Assembly: GCF_004519515.1 (NCBI RefSeq)
Contig: NZ_CP038145.1
Location: forward strand, 310,001-374,000
From: Actinobacillus indolicus
GTDB taxonomy: Bacteria; Pseudomonadota; Gammaproteobacteria; Enterobacterales; Pasteurellaceae
Direction of reading: 5' to 3'
DNA length: 64,000 nt
Each line of letters begins with the position of its first letter. Positions within the stretch are counted from its first letter, which is position 1. Made by a program: the position numbers and the translations under genes. The notes beneath the pieces were generated by a model, which ran no database searches, was not told the origin of the DNA, and was given only the letters and a program-made list of their open reading frames with translations. Shown piece after piece: positions 34,881-43,713 of the stretch.

Positions 34881-34914
34881 AAAGGCGTGTACACTAAGTG
34901 GCACGCCTTTTGTT
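34881..34914 (+). terminator. fadL terminator
   Basis: AAAGGCGTG (34881-34889) pairs with CACGCCTTT (34902-34910), followed by TGTTTT. It lies 20 bp after the fadL stop. Confidence 0.85.
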
Positions 34915-34927
34915 TTAGGATAATCCT

Positions 34928-35491
34928 ATGAAATTTCAGATCTTCTATCAATTTTATCATTCGCCAGTGGGGCAATTGCTTCTTATTGCAAATCAAACAG
35001 GTTTACTTGGCATTGAATTTGAACAAGAGCAACAAACACTTAACCTTCAACAATGGAAAAGTGCAGAACTGGCAAGCGGTGAAATTCAACAACTATTTTG
35101 CAAAACAGTGCAGGTATTAAACCGCTATTTTTCAGGGGAAAAAGTAGCGTTTTGTCAGTTGGATTTTTTAAACCCTCAGGGCACTGCTTTTCAGCAAGCA
35201 GTCTGGAAAATATTGCTTGAGATTCCTTATGGTAAAACAGTAAGCTACGGCGATATTGCCAAGCAGTTAAATAATCCTAACGCCGTTAGAGCCGTTGGCG
35301 GTGCAGTTGGACGAAATCCGATTTCAATTTTAATACCTTGCCATCGTGTGTTAGGTAAGACTCAAGCACTCACTGGTTTTGGTGGTGGGCTTCCTGCCAA
35401 ACGCTATCTACTTGAATTAGAAGGTATTTCTTACCAAAATAAAGGCACTGAATTTGTAAACTCAAAACATAAAAAATGGACATCAATATGA
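34928..35491 (+). CDS. ogt: Methylated-DNA-protein-cysteine methyltransferase
   Basis: A 187-residue suicide repair protein that takes methyl groups from O6-methylguanine. The acceptor cysteine is C138 in IPCHRVLG, preceded by the helix-turn-helix segment VSYGDIAKQLNNPNAVRAVG. There is no Ada-type N-terminal zinc domain. A C-terminal tail of ~25 residues is poorly conserved. The stop overlaps the metC start (ATGA), implying coupling. Confidence 0.93.
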   Translation: MKFQIFYQFYHSPVGQLLLIANQTGLLGIEFEQEQQTLNLQQWKSAELASGEIQQLFCKTVQVLNRYFSGEKVAFCQLDFLNPQGTAFQQAVWKILLEIPYGKTVSYGDIAKQLNNPNAVRAVGGAVGRNPISILIPCHRVLGKTQALTGFGGGLPAKRYLLELEGISYQNKGTEFVNSKHKKWTSI

Positions 35492-36681
35492 CAAAGCACA
35501 ACTTAGCAACTCAACTTGTTCACGCAGGGCGAAAAAAACGTTACACCCAAGGTTCTGTAAATAGCGTTATTCAACGAGCCTCTTCCCTTGTATTTGACTC
35601 TGTTGCAGATAAAAAAGAAGCGACTAAAAACCGCTATAAAGGGGCTTTATTTTACGGCAGACGTGGTACGCTAACCCACTTTGCTCTACAAGATGCAATG
35701 TGCGAACTGGAAAATGGGGCAGGCTGCTACCTTTACCCTTGCGGTGCAGCGGCGGTTAGTAATGCGATTTTATCTTTTGTACAACAAAGCGATCACGTTC
35801 TAATGACTGGGGCAGCCTATGAACCAACGCAAGATTTTTGTCGTATCGTATTAAAGAAAATGGGCGTTTCAACCACTTTCTATGATCCATTAATTGCAGA
35901 AGGCATTGCAACGCTCATTCAGCCAAATACCAAAGTGCTTTTTCTTGAATCACCAAGTTCATTAACAATGGAAGTTCCTGATATTCCAGCGATTGTTCGT
36001 ACGGCAAGAGCAATAAATCCTGAAATTGTGATTATGATTGATAATACTTGGTCTGCAGGTATTCTTTTCCCAGCCCTTGAACACGGCATTGATATTTCGA
36101 TCCAAGCAGGGACAAAATACCTTGTGGGACATTCGGATACGATGATTGGTACTGCTGTTTCAAATGCTCGCTGCTGGGATCAGCTACGAGAGCACTCTTA
36201 TTTAATGGGGCAAATGGTTGATGCGGATTCTGCTTATGTCACCGCTCGTGGCTTACGCACCTTGGGCATTCGCTTAAAACAACACGAAGAAAATAGTCTA
36301 ATCGTTGCTCAATGGCTGGCTCAACGTCCTGAAGTAAAAGCAGTTTATCACCCCGCTCTGCCTAGCTGTCCAGGAAACGCATATTTTAAACGTGATTTTA
36401 AAGGTTCAAGCGGTCTGTTTTCTTTTGAACTTTGCAAAACCCTTTCCGATGATGAACTGGCGAATTTCCTTGACCATTTCGAGATATTCTCTATGGCATA
36501 TTCTTGGGGTGGATTTGAGTCCTTAATCCTAGCGAATCAACCTAAAGAGATTGAACGAATTCGCCCAGCAATTGAACGCAAATTAACGGGTACGCTCATT
36601 CGTGTCCATATTGGCTTAGAAGATGTGGAAGATTTAATTTCGGATCTAGAGGCTGGGTTTAGCAGGCTTCATTTAGCATAA
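35488..36681 (+). CDS. metC: Cystathionine beta-lyase
   Basis: A 397-residue PLP enzyme that cleaves cystathionine to homocysteine in methionine synthesis. Seen are the N-terminal LATQLVHAGR, YGRRGT, the substrate-binding YPCGAAAVSNAIL region, and the PLP lysine in QAGTKYLVGHSD. The ATG at 35488 overlaps the ogt stop and is preferred over one four codons upstream. It is followed by a hairpin of paired uptake sequences. Confidence 0.94.
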   Translation: MTKHNLATQLVHAGRKKRYTQGSVNSVIQRASSLVFDSVADKKEATKNRYKGALFYGRRGTLTHFALQDAMCELENGAGCYLYPCGAAAVSNAILSFVQQSDHVLMTGAAYEPTQDFCRIVLKKMGVSTTFYDPLIAEGIATLIQPNTKVLFLESPSSLTMEVPDIPAIVRTARAINPEIVIMIDNTWSAGILFPALEHGIDISIQAGTKYLVGHSDTMIGTAVSNARCWDQLREHSYLMGQMVDADSAYVTARGLRTLGIRLKQHEENSLIVAQWLAQRPEVKAVYHPALPSCPGNAYFKRDFKGSSGLFSFELCKTLSDDELANFLDHFEIFSMAYSWGGFESLILANQPKEIERIRPAIERKLTGTLIRVHIGLEDVEDLISDLEAGFSRLHLA

Positions 36682-36705
36682 ACATCCCTGGGTTCTGCCC
36701 CAAAT

Positions 36706-36763
36706 ACAAGCGGTCACATTCCAATAAAAATTTGCAAAATTTCCGCAAGAACTGGCCGCTTGT
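36706..36763. repeat. Uptake-sequence pair after metC
   Basis: ACAAGCGGTCA (36706-36716) faces CCGCTTGT (36756-36763), with AAATTTGCAAAATTT between. It probably doubles as a weak terminator for ogt-metC. Confidence 0.65.
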
Positions 36764-36802
36764 TCACATTACACCGCTACTTCTCTTTTGATAAAACTTA
36801 TC

Positions 36803-36841
36803 ATGCAAACGTTTGCCTTGCTCACTATCTTTGTGTAAAAT
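36803..36841 (+). promoter_or_regulatory. PurR operator overlapping the purine permease promoter
   Basis: GCAAACGTTTGC (36805-36816) is a perfect palindrome and matches the PurR box core. It overlaps a possible -35 TTGCCT (36813-36818), which sits 17 bp from TAAAAT (36836-36841), about 50 bp before the start of the permease gene. PurR with hypoxanthine or guanine would be expected to block this promoter. Confidence 0.82.
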
Positions 36842-36893
36842 TCGCCATCTTTTTTTATCTATATTATCCCAACTTATTGAGGTGTTTCCCATT

Positions 36894-38207
36894 ATGTCTA
36901 TTCTTTCTCGTTTCCAACTGGCTGAACGTGGTTCTAACGTTCGTCAAGAGGTTATCGCAGGTTTAACCACCTTTTTAGCGATGGTTTATTCGGTTATCGT
37001 TGTACCGAATATGTTGAGTGCTGCTGGCTTTCCAGCAGATTCTGTATTTATCGCAACCTGTTTAGTCGCAGGCTTAGGCTCAATTCTAATCGGCTTATGG
37101 GCGAACGCACCGATGGCGATTGGCTGTGCGATTTCACTCACTGCGTTTACCGCATTTAGCTTAGTGTTAGGTCAAGGTATCAGTATTCCTGTTGCATTAG
37201 GCGCGATTTTCTTAATGGGTGTGGTCTTTACCCTTGTTTCTGTCACCGGTATTCGTGCTTGGATTTTACGTAATCTTCCATCAAGCATTGCGCACGGTGC
37301 AGGTATCGGTATCGGTTTATTCCTATTATTAATTGCAGCAAACGGTGTAGGATTAGTGGTAAGTAACCAAGCGGGCTTACCAGTAAAAATGGGCGAATTT
37401 ACATCATTCCCTGTGATGATGTCATTAATCGGCTTAGCAGCAATCATTGGTTTAGAACGCTTAAAAGTAAAAGGCTCTATCCTTTGGGTAATTATCGCGA
37501 TTACAATTATCGGCTTAATCTTCGATCCGAATGTAAAATTTGGCGGTGAAGTGTTCAAATTACCAACCTTCGGCGAAAACTCTCAATTCTTAAATTTAGA
37601 CATTATGGGCGCATTAAATACTGCGATTTTACCGGTGGTATTTGCGCTTGTTATGACCGCAATCTTTGATGCAACGGGTACGATTCGTGCCGTTGCAGGT
37701 CAAGCAAATTTATTAGACAAAGACGGACAAATCATCAATGGCGATAAAGCATTAACGTCTGACTCTTTAAGTAGCGTACTTTCTGGTTTATTTGGTACTG
37801 CACCAGCGGCGGTATATATTGAATCTGCGGCAGGAACAGCAGCAGGCGGTAAAACAGGTTTAACTGCGATTGTTGTCGGTGTGTTATTCCTATTTATGCT
37901 GTTCTTCCAACCATTAGCCTTCTTAGTACCGGGTTATGCAACCGCACCTGCGTTAATGTATGTCGGTTTATTAATGTTAAGCAATGTATCTAAATTAGAT
38001 TTTGATGACTTTATCGGTGCAATGTCTGGTTTAGTGTGTGCGGTATTCATCGTCTTAACGGCAAATATCGTTACAGGTATTATGTTAGGCTTTGCAACGT
38101 TAGTGATTGGACGAGTTATCTCTGGTGAGTTTAACAAATTAAATGTCGGCACTATCGTTATTGCCGTTGCTCTTGTTGCATTCTATGCATTAGGCTACGC
38201 CATTTAA
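36894..38207 (+). CDS. NCS2-family purine permease (AdeP/GhxP-like)
   Basis: A 437-residue permease with 12-14 membrane segments. The features are those of the AzgA-like NCS2 branch: ERGSNVRQEVIAGLTTFLAMVYS, GLWANAPMAIGCA, and ALVMTAIFDATGT in place of the NCS2 uracil/xanthine motif. It imports adenine or guanine/hypoxanthine by proton symport; which one cannot be told. The start at 36894 gives the family N-terminus. The PurR box upstream agrees with a purine role. Confidence 0.88.
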   Translation: MSILSRFQLAERGSNVRQEVIAGLTTFLAMVYSVIVVPNMLSAAGFPADSVFIATCLVAGLGSILIGLWANAPMAIGCAISLTAFTAFSLVLGQGISIPVALGAIFLMGVVFTLVSVTGIRAWILRNLPSSIAHGAGIGIGLFLLLIAANGVGLVVSNQAGLPVKMGEFTSFPVMMSLIGLAAIIGLERLKVKGSILWVIIAITIIGLIFDPNVKFGGEVFKLPTFGENSQFLNLDIMGALNTAILPVVFALVMTAIFDATGTIRAVAGQANLLDKDGQIINGDKALTSDSLSSVLSGLFGTAPAAVYIESAAGTAAGGKTGLTAIVVGVLFLFMLFFQPLAFLVPGYATAPALMYVGLLMLSNVSKLDFDDFIGAMSGLVCAVFIVLTANIVTGIMLGFATLVIGRVISGEFNKLNVGTIVIAVALVAFYALGYAI

Positions 38208-38222
38208 TTCATCTTAAATGCG

Positions 38223-38250
38223 AAAAAGGCGAACATTGTTCGCCTTTTTT
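38223..38250 (+). terminator. Purine permease terminator
   Basis: AAAAAGGCGAAC pairs with GTTCGCCTTTTTT across a 3-nt loop. The symmetric runs would also serve the convergent trpBA transcript. Confidence 0.9.
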
Positions 38251-38274
38251 ATCGAATAAAAATGAGAAAAAACG

Positions 38275-39084
38275 CTAACAAGCGGTCGCTTTCTTCATGT
38301 TTTTTACAAATTCCCCAAGTTCCGCTAACAACTTTTCTTGATTATCCAAATTCCGTTCAATGATTTTCACGATGGCGGAACCTGAAATAGCGCCATCTGC
38401 TCCCATTGCTAACGCCTGTTTAACCTGTTGCGGTTCGGCAATACCAAAGCCCTGTAAAATCGGTGCGGCATTCGCCTGCTTGAGTTGTACAATCAAATTA
38501 TCAAGATTCACTGCGTGGCTTTGATTTTCCGCGCTGGTTACGCCCGCACGGGATACTAAATAGGTATAGCCTTCGGTTTTCGTTGCGATTTGTTTAATCG
38601 TGTCTGTATCAGCATTTGGCGGACAAATAAATACCAACTGAATCCCATATTTTTTCGCACTTTCAGAAAACTCATCGGAATAAGCAACTGGCACATCGGC
38701 GACTAACACCGCATCGACACCTGCTTGTTGGCAACGGGCAAAGAAAACGTCTGCCGTCGGCACGTAAATTAAGTTGGCACATAGCAACAACCCAATCGGT
38801 ATGGTCGGATATTTTGCTCTCACTTTTGCCAATAGTTCAAAACAAGCATCGGTGCTGAAACCGCCGTCTAAGGCTCGTTTATTAGCAGCCTGAATCACAG
38901 GTCCGTCTAGTAACGGATCGGAAAACGGGAAACCTAATTCTAAGGCATCTGCACCGTTTTCAATCAAGGTTTCAATAATCTCAAAAGAACGATCAAAATC
39001 GGGATCACACAAGGTGACAAACGGTACAAATGCCCCTTCGTTTTTCGCTTTTAATTGCGGAAAAAGTGTGTCAAAACGGCTCAT
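38275..39084 (-). CDS. trpA: Tryptophan synthase alpha subunit
   Basis: A 269-residue TIM-barrel subunit that cleaves indole-3-glycerol phosphate. Catalytic glutamate and aspartate lie in ALELGFPFSDPLLDGP, and phosphate-binding glycines in the C-terminal ADGAISGSAIV. It overlaps trpB by 4 bp (ATGA), the usual coupling. Confidence 0.97.
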   Translation of the reverse strand: MSRFDTLFPQLKAKNEGAFVPFVTLCDPDFDRSFEIIETLIENGADALELGFPFSDPLLDGPVIQAANKRALDGGFSTDACFELLAKVRAKYPTIPIGLLLCANLIYVPTADVFFARCQQAGVDAVLVADVPVAYSDEFSESAKKYGIQLVFICPPNADTDTIKQIATKTEGYTYLVSRAGVTSAENQSHAVNLDNLIVQLKQANAAPILQGFGIAEPQQVKQALAMGADGAISGSAIVKIIERNLDNQEKLLAELGEFVKNMKKATAC

Positions 39085-40271
39085 TGTGCACCCCCATTTA
39101 AAATTTTATCTACCGTGAAAATATCTTTATCACCCCTGCCCGACAAATTAACGACTAACAACTGCTCTTTGTCAGGATTTTGTCGAATTAATTTCAGCGC
39201 ATAAGCCAAGGCGTGCGAAGATTCCAACGCAGGAATAATCCCTTCGTTACGGGCTAATAATTGGAAAGCATCGAGTGCCTCTTGGTCAGTAATCGACACA
39301 TAGTCTGCACGACCAATCGCATTGAGATGTGCGTGTTGCGGACCAACGGAAGGGAAATCCAACCCTGCCGAAATCGAATAAGATTCTTCAATCTGCCCAT
39401 CTTTATCTTGCATAATCGGGGATTTCATACCGAAATAGATGCCGACAGAACCGTGTTTTAACGGCGCTCCGTGTTCGCCCGTTTCAATTCCTTTGCCTGC
39501 GGGTTCCACGCCAATCAGCTTCACATTCTCTTCCGCAATAAAATCGCTAAACATACCAATCGCATTTGAACCGCCACCAACTGCCGCAATCACTGCATCT
39601 GGCAAACGCCCTTCTTTTTCTAAGATTTGACGTTTAGTTTCTTCACCAATCATTTTCTGAAACTCACGAACAATAGTTGGGAATGGGTGTGGTCCTGCGG
39701 CAGTTCCAAGCAAATAATGCGTGGTTTCATAGTTTGCCGCCCAATCCCGCATTGCTTCACAGCACGCATCTTTTAAGGAACACGAGCCTTTTTCGACTGG
39801 AATCACTTCCGCCCCCATTAAACGCATACGGAACACATTCGGCGATTGGCGTTCTACATCTTTCGCCCCCATATACACCACACAAGGCATATCCAACATA
39901 GCACAGGCAAGTGCCGTTGCTACACCATGTTGTCCTGCGCCTGTTTCTGCAATGATTCGGGTTTTGCCCATCCGTTTTGCCAATAAAATTTGTCCTAACA
40001 CTTGGTTGGTTTTATGTGCACCACCGTGTAACAAATCTTCCCGTTTTAAATAGAGTTTGGTTTTCGAGCCTTTAGTCAAATTGCGACATAAGGTCAATGC
40101 CGTCGGACGACCTGCGTAGTTTTTGAGTAAGTCGGTAAATTCTTTTTGAAATTCAGGATCTTGCTGTGCTTCAACAAAGGCTTGCTCAAGCTGTTTCAAC
40201 ACTGGCACAAGAATTTCGGGTACATACATACCGCCAAATTCACCAAAGTAGGGATTAAGAAGTGTAGTCAT
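39081..40271 (-). CDS. trpB: Tryptophan synthase beta subunit
   Basis: A 396-residue PLP enzyme that joins indole and serine. The PLP lysine is in LLHGGAHKTNQVLG (about residue 86), and the phosphate-binding GGGSNAIG motif is present. trpBA stands alone here, separate from trpEGDC, as in other Pasteurellaceae, and a TrpR-like operator lies about 45 bp upstream. Confidence 0.97.
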   Translation of the reverse strand: MTTLLNPYFGEFGGMYVPEILVPVLKQLEQAFVEAQQDPEFQKEFTDLLKNYAGRPTALTLCRNLTKGSKTKLYLKREDLLHGGAHKTNQVLGQILLAKRMGKTRIIAETGAGQHGVATALACAMLDMPCVVYMGAKDVERQSPNVFRMRLMGAEVIPVEKGSCSLKDACCEAMRDWAANYETTHYLLGTAAGPHPFPTIVREFQKMIGEETKRQILEKEGRLPDAVIAAVGGGSNAIGMFSDFIAEENVKLIGVEPAGKGIETGEHGAPLKHGSVGIYFGMKSPIMQDKDGQIEESYSISAGLDFPSVGPQHAHLNAIGRADYVSITDQEALDAFQLLARNEGIIPALESSHALAYALKLIRQNPDKEQLLVVNLSGRGDKDIFTVDKILNGGAQ

Positions 40272-40315
40272 ATTGCTTCCTTGATAAATTCAAAATCAGT
40301 CAAAGTGATTGAAGT

Positions 40316-40333
40316 GTACTATTAAACTAGTAC
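40316..40333 (-). promoter_or_regulatory. TrpR operator upstream of trpBA
   Basis: GTACTATTAAACTAGTAC matches the symmetric TrpR operator GTACTAGTTAACTAGTAC at 16 of 18 positions. It lies 45 bp before the trpB start. This implies repression of trpBA by tryptophan-loaded TrpR. Confidence 0.85.
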
Positions 40334-40369
40334 AAAAGAAAGCAAAATGTAAAATTTTTTACAGAACTG

Positions 40370-40394
40370 ACCGCTTGTAACGATCACAAGCGGT
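40370..40394. repeat. Tight uptake-sequence hairpin between ydfG and trpB
   Basis: ACCGCTTGT (40370-40378) and ACAAGCGGT (40386-40394) are perfect complements around a 7-nt loop. It could terminate the ydfG transcript before it enters trpBA. Confidence 0.75.
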
Positions 40395-40423
40395 TAGATT
40401 TGAAGGATTTTTTGCAAATAGGA

Positions 40424-41173
40424 CTAACTTCTTGCCACAGACAATGGCGCAAAACTTTGTGCGACAGGCATCACTTCAATACGATTAATATTCACGTGCG
40501 GCGGTTGTTGATTGAGCCACAATACAATATCGGCAATATCTTCAGGCTTCACATATTGTACATTTTCATACAGTTTTGCCGCTTTTTCGTCATCACCTTT
40601 AAAACGCACATTCGAGAACTCTGTTCCACCGCATAAGCCAGGCTCAACATTGCTCACTCGAATTGCCGTTCCAGCTAAATCCGCTCGCAAGTTCAAACTA
40701 AACTGTTTCACAAAGGCTTTTGTACCACCATACACATTGCCACCAGGGTAAGCATAAGTGCCTGCAATCGAGCCTAAATTGATAATATGCCCAACATTGC
40801 GTTCAACCATTTCAGGCAGAATCAAGCGAGTAACTGTCACTAAGCCTTTGATATTGGTATCAATCATCTGATACCAATCGTTTAAATCGGTTTTATGCGC
40901 AGGTTCTAACCCCAACGCTAACCCCGCATTATTCACCAATAAATCGACTTGTTGCCAACCTTCAGGGCGATTGTTCAATGCCTGTGTAGTCTGTTCAACA
41001 TCGCTGACATCAAACGCAAGCGGTAAGAAATGCTCACCGAATTCCGCTTTGAGTGCATTCAACCGTTCAATACGTCTGCCTGTGCCGATCACTTTATAGC
41101 CTGCTTGAATCAATTTTCGGCAAATGGCTAAACCAAAGCCTGCCGTTGCGCCTGTTACTAATGCTGTGTTCAT
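40424..41173 (-). CDS. ydfG: NADP-dependent 3-hydroxy acid dehydrogenase YdfG (SDR family)
   Basis: A 249-residue short-chain dehydrogenase. The cofactor motif TGATAGFG is near residue 8, with NNAG, the catalytic Ser and YxxxK (GSIAGTYAYPGGNVYGGTKA), and NVEPGLCGGTEFS. The pattern matches E. coli YdfG, which oxidises serine and related hydroxy acids and reduces malonic semialdehyde. It stands alone. Confidence 0.88.
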   Translation of the reverse strand: MNTALVTGATAGFGLAICRKLIQAGYKVIGTGRRIERLNALKAEFGEHFLPLAFDVSDVEQTTQALNNRPEGWQQVDLLVNNAGLALGLEPAHKTDLNDWYQMIDTNIKGLVTVTRLILPEMVERNVGHIINLGSIAGTYAYPGGNVYGGTKAFVKQFSLNLRADLAGTAIRVSNVEPGLCGGTEFSNVRFKGDDEKAAKLYENVQYVKPEDIADIVLWLNQQPPHVNINRIEVMPVAQSFAPLSVARS

Positions 41174-41212
41174 ATTTTCTCCTGTTTTTGTTATTTATAA
41201 AAAATCCATGGG

Positions 41213-41243
41213 TTTAGGGCGGACACATCGGTCCGCCCCTACC
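41213..41243. repeat. Intergenic palindrome (GGGCGGAC type)
   Basis: GGGCGGACACATCGGTCCGCCC is followed by CTACCC, another member of the CCCTAC-ended palindromes. It lies between ydfG and ycgN. Confidence 0.7.
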
Positions 41244-41699
41244 CTAAACTTCATCTATCACAAACTCAAACCAATCAATCACATCTTTTTCGCGGATACC
41301 GTTCGGAATGAGTACTCCTGCATTTTTCACCGAATTAGGATCTTGTGAAATCAGCGGATGCCAATCAAACAACGGCTTACCTTCATAAATCAGACGATAA
41401 GCACAAGTCTTTGGCAACCAGCCAAAATCAGGTAGGTTCTTTTTAGTGAGCTTAGTGCAATCTTTTTCGATTTTGAAACGCTCAGCGTAGTTAGTACAAC
41501 GCCCTGTATTCACATCAAGCAAATTACAGGCAACAGAGGTGTAATACAGCCGTTCTCGCTTGCCTCTGCCCTGAATATATTTGCGGTAGCAACATTTACC
41601 GCAGCCGTCGCACAGGGCTTCCCACTCGGCTTCATTCATCTCAAGCAGTGTTTTGGTTTGCCAAAAAAGCGGTGTGATTTGAAGATTTTTTTGCAACAT
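41244..41699 (-). CDS. ycgN: YcgN-family cysteine cluster protein (UPF0260)
   Basis: A 151-residue protein with cysteine pairs CDGCGKCC and later single cysteines (VACNLL, RCTNY, KDCTKL, KTCAYRL), the pattern of the YkgJ/UPF0260 zinc- or iron-cluster family. Function is unknown. The start overlaps the stop of the upstream ybjQ-like gene by one base (TAATG). Confidence 0.88.
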   Translation of the reverse strand: MLQKNLQITPLFWQTKTLLEMNEAEWEALCDGCGKCCYRKYIQGRGKRERLYYTSVACNLLDVNTGRCTNYAERFKIEKDCTKLTKKNLPDFGWLPKTCAYRLIYEGKPLFDWHPLISQDPNSVKNAGVLIPNGIREKDVIDWFEFVIDEV

Positions 41700-42019
41700 T
41701 AACGAATAACAACCGCTGTGCCGGTCGCAACCACAATAAACATTCCTTTGTCACCGCCCATCGATTGATATTCCATAGACACACCAACAACGGCATTTGC
41801 ACCGACTTTTTTCGCTTCTTTTTCTAATTCTTCCAAGGCTTCTTTTCTCGCACTATTTAATTTGCTTTCATAAGCACCTGAACGTCCGCCAATTACATCA
41901 GTGATACTCGCTAAAAAATCACGGATAAAGTTTGCACCTGACACGACTTCACCAAAGACTAAACCTTTGTACTCAACGATTTGGTGATTTTCAATATTTG
42001 GAGTTGTGGTAATAATCAT
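41699..42019 (-). CDS. ybjQ: YbjQ-family protein (UPF0145)
   Basis: A 106-residue protein with the UPF0145 pattern: TTTPNIENHQIVEYKGLVFGEVVSG, then ALEELEKEAKKVGANAVVGV. Members form pentameric rings; the name heavy-metal-binding is not well supported. It lies 7 bp after rdgB and is coupled to ycgN. Confidence 0.88.
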   Translation of the reverse strand: MIITTTPNIENHQIVEYKGLVFGEVVSGANFIRDFLASITDVIGGRSGAYESKLNSARKEALEELEKEAKKVGANAVVGVSMEYQSMGGDKGMFIVVATGTAVVIR

Positions 42020-42026
42020 AATGTTC

Positions 42027-42635
42027 CTATTTCAATTGTTGTTTAAGGGATTGTAATGCAATCGCTCTATGGGAGATTTTTTTCTTCTCGACGGTTTCGA
42101 GTTCTGCAAAGGTGCAGTTTTTAGGCGGATAGAAAAATAGTGGATCGTAACCAAAACCGTTTGAACCACGCTCTTCTCGTAAAATTTGTCCGAAACATTC
42201 GCCTATGGCAATTTTCGGGGTAGGATCGGTCGGGTGTTGTAACATCACAATGCAACTGACAAATTTTGCCGTGTGATCTTCATCGGCAACATTTGCCATT
42301 TCAGCCAATAATTTTTGGCGATTGGCTTGATCGTTTCCTTCTTCACCTGCATAACGAGCAGAATAAAGCCCCGGCTCACCGCCCAGTGCTTCAACCGCTA
42401 AACCTGAATCATCGGCGATTGCGGGTAAACCTGTCATTTGTGACGCATAGCGAGCCTTAATCAATGCATTTTCTACAAAGGTTAAGCCTGTTTCTTCTGG
42501 ACTTTGAATGCCAAATTCACTTTGGGCAATCACTTCAAAGCCAAATTTAGCTAACACATCTGCCATTTCTTTCACTTTGCCTTGGTTTCCTGTTGCAAGG
42601 ACAATTTTGGTTTTGTTCACTATCTCTTTCCTCAT
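42027..42635 (-). CDS. rdgB: XTP/dITP pyrophosphatase
   Basis: A 202-residue house-cleaning enzyme that removes dITP and XTP. Seen are KIVLATGNQGKVKEM, SPEETGLTFVENALIKAR, ADDSGLAVEALGGEPGLYSARYAG and GYDPLFF. The start at 42635 (MRKEIVNK) fits the family; the frame goes on 12 codons upstream without a credible RBS. It heads an rdgB-ybjQ-ycgN unit. Confidence 0.94.
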   Translation of the reverse strand: MRKEIVNKTKIVLATGNQGKVKEMADVLAKFGFEVIAQSEFGIQSPEETGLTFVENALIKARYASQMTGLPAIADDSGLAVEALGGEPGLYSARYAGEEGNDQANRQKLLAEMANVADEDHTAKFVSCIVMLQHPTDPTPKIAIGECFGQILREERGSNGFGYDPLFFYPPKNCTFAELETVEKKKISHRAIALQSLKQQLK

Positions 42636-42682
42636 ATTGAAATTTCTGAAACTATATGTATCCACAAACATTTAATTTCTTC

Positions 42683-42749
42683 GTAGGGGCGGGGTTTATC
42701 CCCACCCGTAAGTTCTGATATTCGGGCGGGGATAAACCCCGCCCCTACA
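42683..42749. repeat. Long perfect palindrome upstream of rdgB
   Basis: GTAGGGGCGGGGTTTATCCC plus one C (42683-42703) is exactly complementary to 42729-42749, giving 21-bp arms around a 25-nt loop. It belongs to the GTAGGG/CCCTAC-ended palindromes of this window and lies between lpxL and rdgB. Confidence 0.85.
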
Positions 42750-42777
42750 TACATTTTCCTAAAATTAATATATTGGT

Positions 42778-43713
42778 TTAATACAAACTCGGGTCACTCT
42801 CATTCGGTCGGGTTTTAAAACGACGATGTAGCCACATATATTGGCTCTGAGCTTGCATAATCTCGTTTTCCACGACTTTATTCATCAAGGTGGCTGTATC
42901 TATATCATTTTCACACTGGCTAAAATCCACCGCAGAACTGATTTTGACGGTATAACCTGAAAAATCGTCGTTTCGCATTGGGGTGAACGGCACAACGATA
43001 CTATTTGGGGCGGAACGTAATAACATTCTTGTTCCAGCCGTCGTGCAAGCCTCTTTCACCGCAAAAAACGGCACAAAGACGCTATTTTTGCGTCCGTAAT
43101 CGTGATCGGGGGCATACCAGATAGTTTCTCCTGCCCGAAGTACTTTAATCATACCGCGTAAATCTTTGCGATCTAGCATGGCTTTGTTAGAGCGTACCCG
43201 TCCACGGAATTGAATCCAATCTAACAGCGGATTATCATTCGGGCGATACACGCCGATACCTTGATGATGAAGCCCGACAATTCTTGCCCCCAGTTCAAGG
43301 GTTAAAAAATGCACACCGACAAAAATAATCCCCGTGCCTTCAGGCTGATTTTTCAGATGTTCCAACCCTTCTATTTTTGACCATTTCAGAATGCGTTCAT
43401 CTGACCAAAACCACGCTATCCCTGTTTCAATAATCGCCATGCCGACTGATTCGGCATTTTTAGCTAAAATTTCATCAATTTGACCAGCGGTATAATCCGG
43501 GAAGCAAAGTTCCAAATTCCGTTTGGCAATACGCATACGACGTTTACCAAAACCTAATCGGAGAAACAGTTTGCTTAAGCCTTTACCTATTTTCACTAAA
43601 ATCGGATAAGGCAGTGCCAAGATCAGTTTAAAAATCCCCAATCCGAGCCATAATCCCCAATACTTTGGGTGTAAGAAGGCTCGTTGAAAAGGGGGAAGTT
43701 GTTTGTCTATCAT
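42778..43713 (-). CDS. lpxL: Lipid A lauroyl-type acyltransferase LpxL/HtrB
   Basis: A 311-residue inner-membrane enzyme that adds a secondary acyl chain to lipid A. It has one N-terminal membrane helix (about residues 20-40) and the acyltransferase motif FVGVHFLTLELGAR, with the catalytic His and Glu spaced HX4E. DHDYGRKNSVFVPFF is the second family motif. The ATG at 43713 overlaps the stop of the upstream gene by one base, which supports it over the ATG 13 codons upstream. Confidence 0.92.
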   Translation of the reverse strand: MIDKQLPPFQRAFLHPKYWGLWLGLGIFKLILALPYPILVKIGKGLSKLFLRLGFGKRRMRIAKRNLELCFPDYTAGQIDEILAKNAESVGMAIIETGIAWFWSDERILKWSKIEGLEHLKNQPEGTGIIFVGVHFLTLELGARIVGLHHQGIGVYRPNDNPLLDWIQFRGRVRSNKAMLDRKDLRGMIKVLRAGETIWYAPDHDYGRKNSVFVPFFAVKEACTTAGTRMLLRSAPNSIVVPFTPMRNDDFSGYTVKISSAVDFSQCENDIDTATLMNKVVENEIMQAQSQYMWLHRRFKTRPNESDPSLY

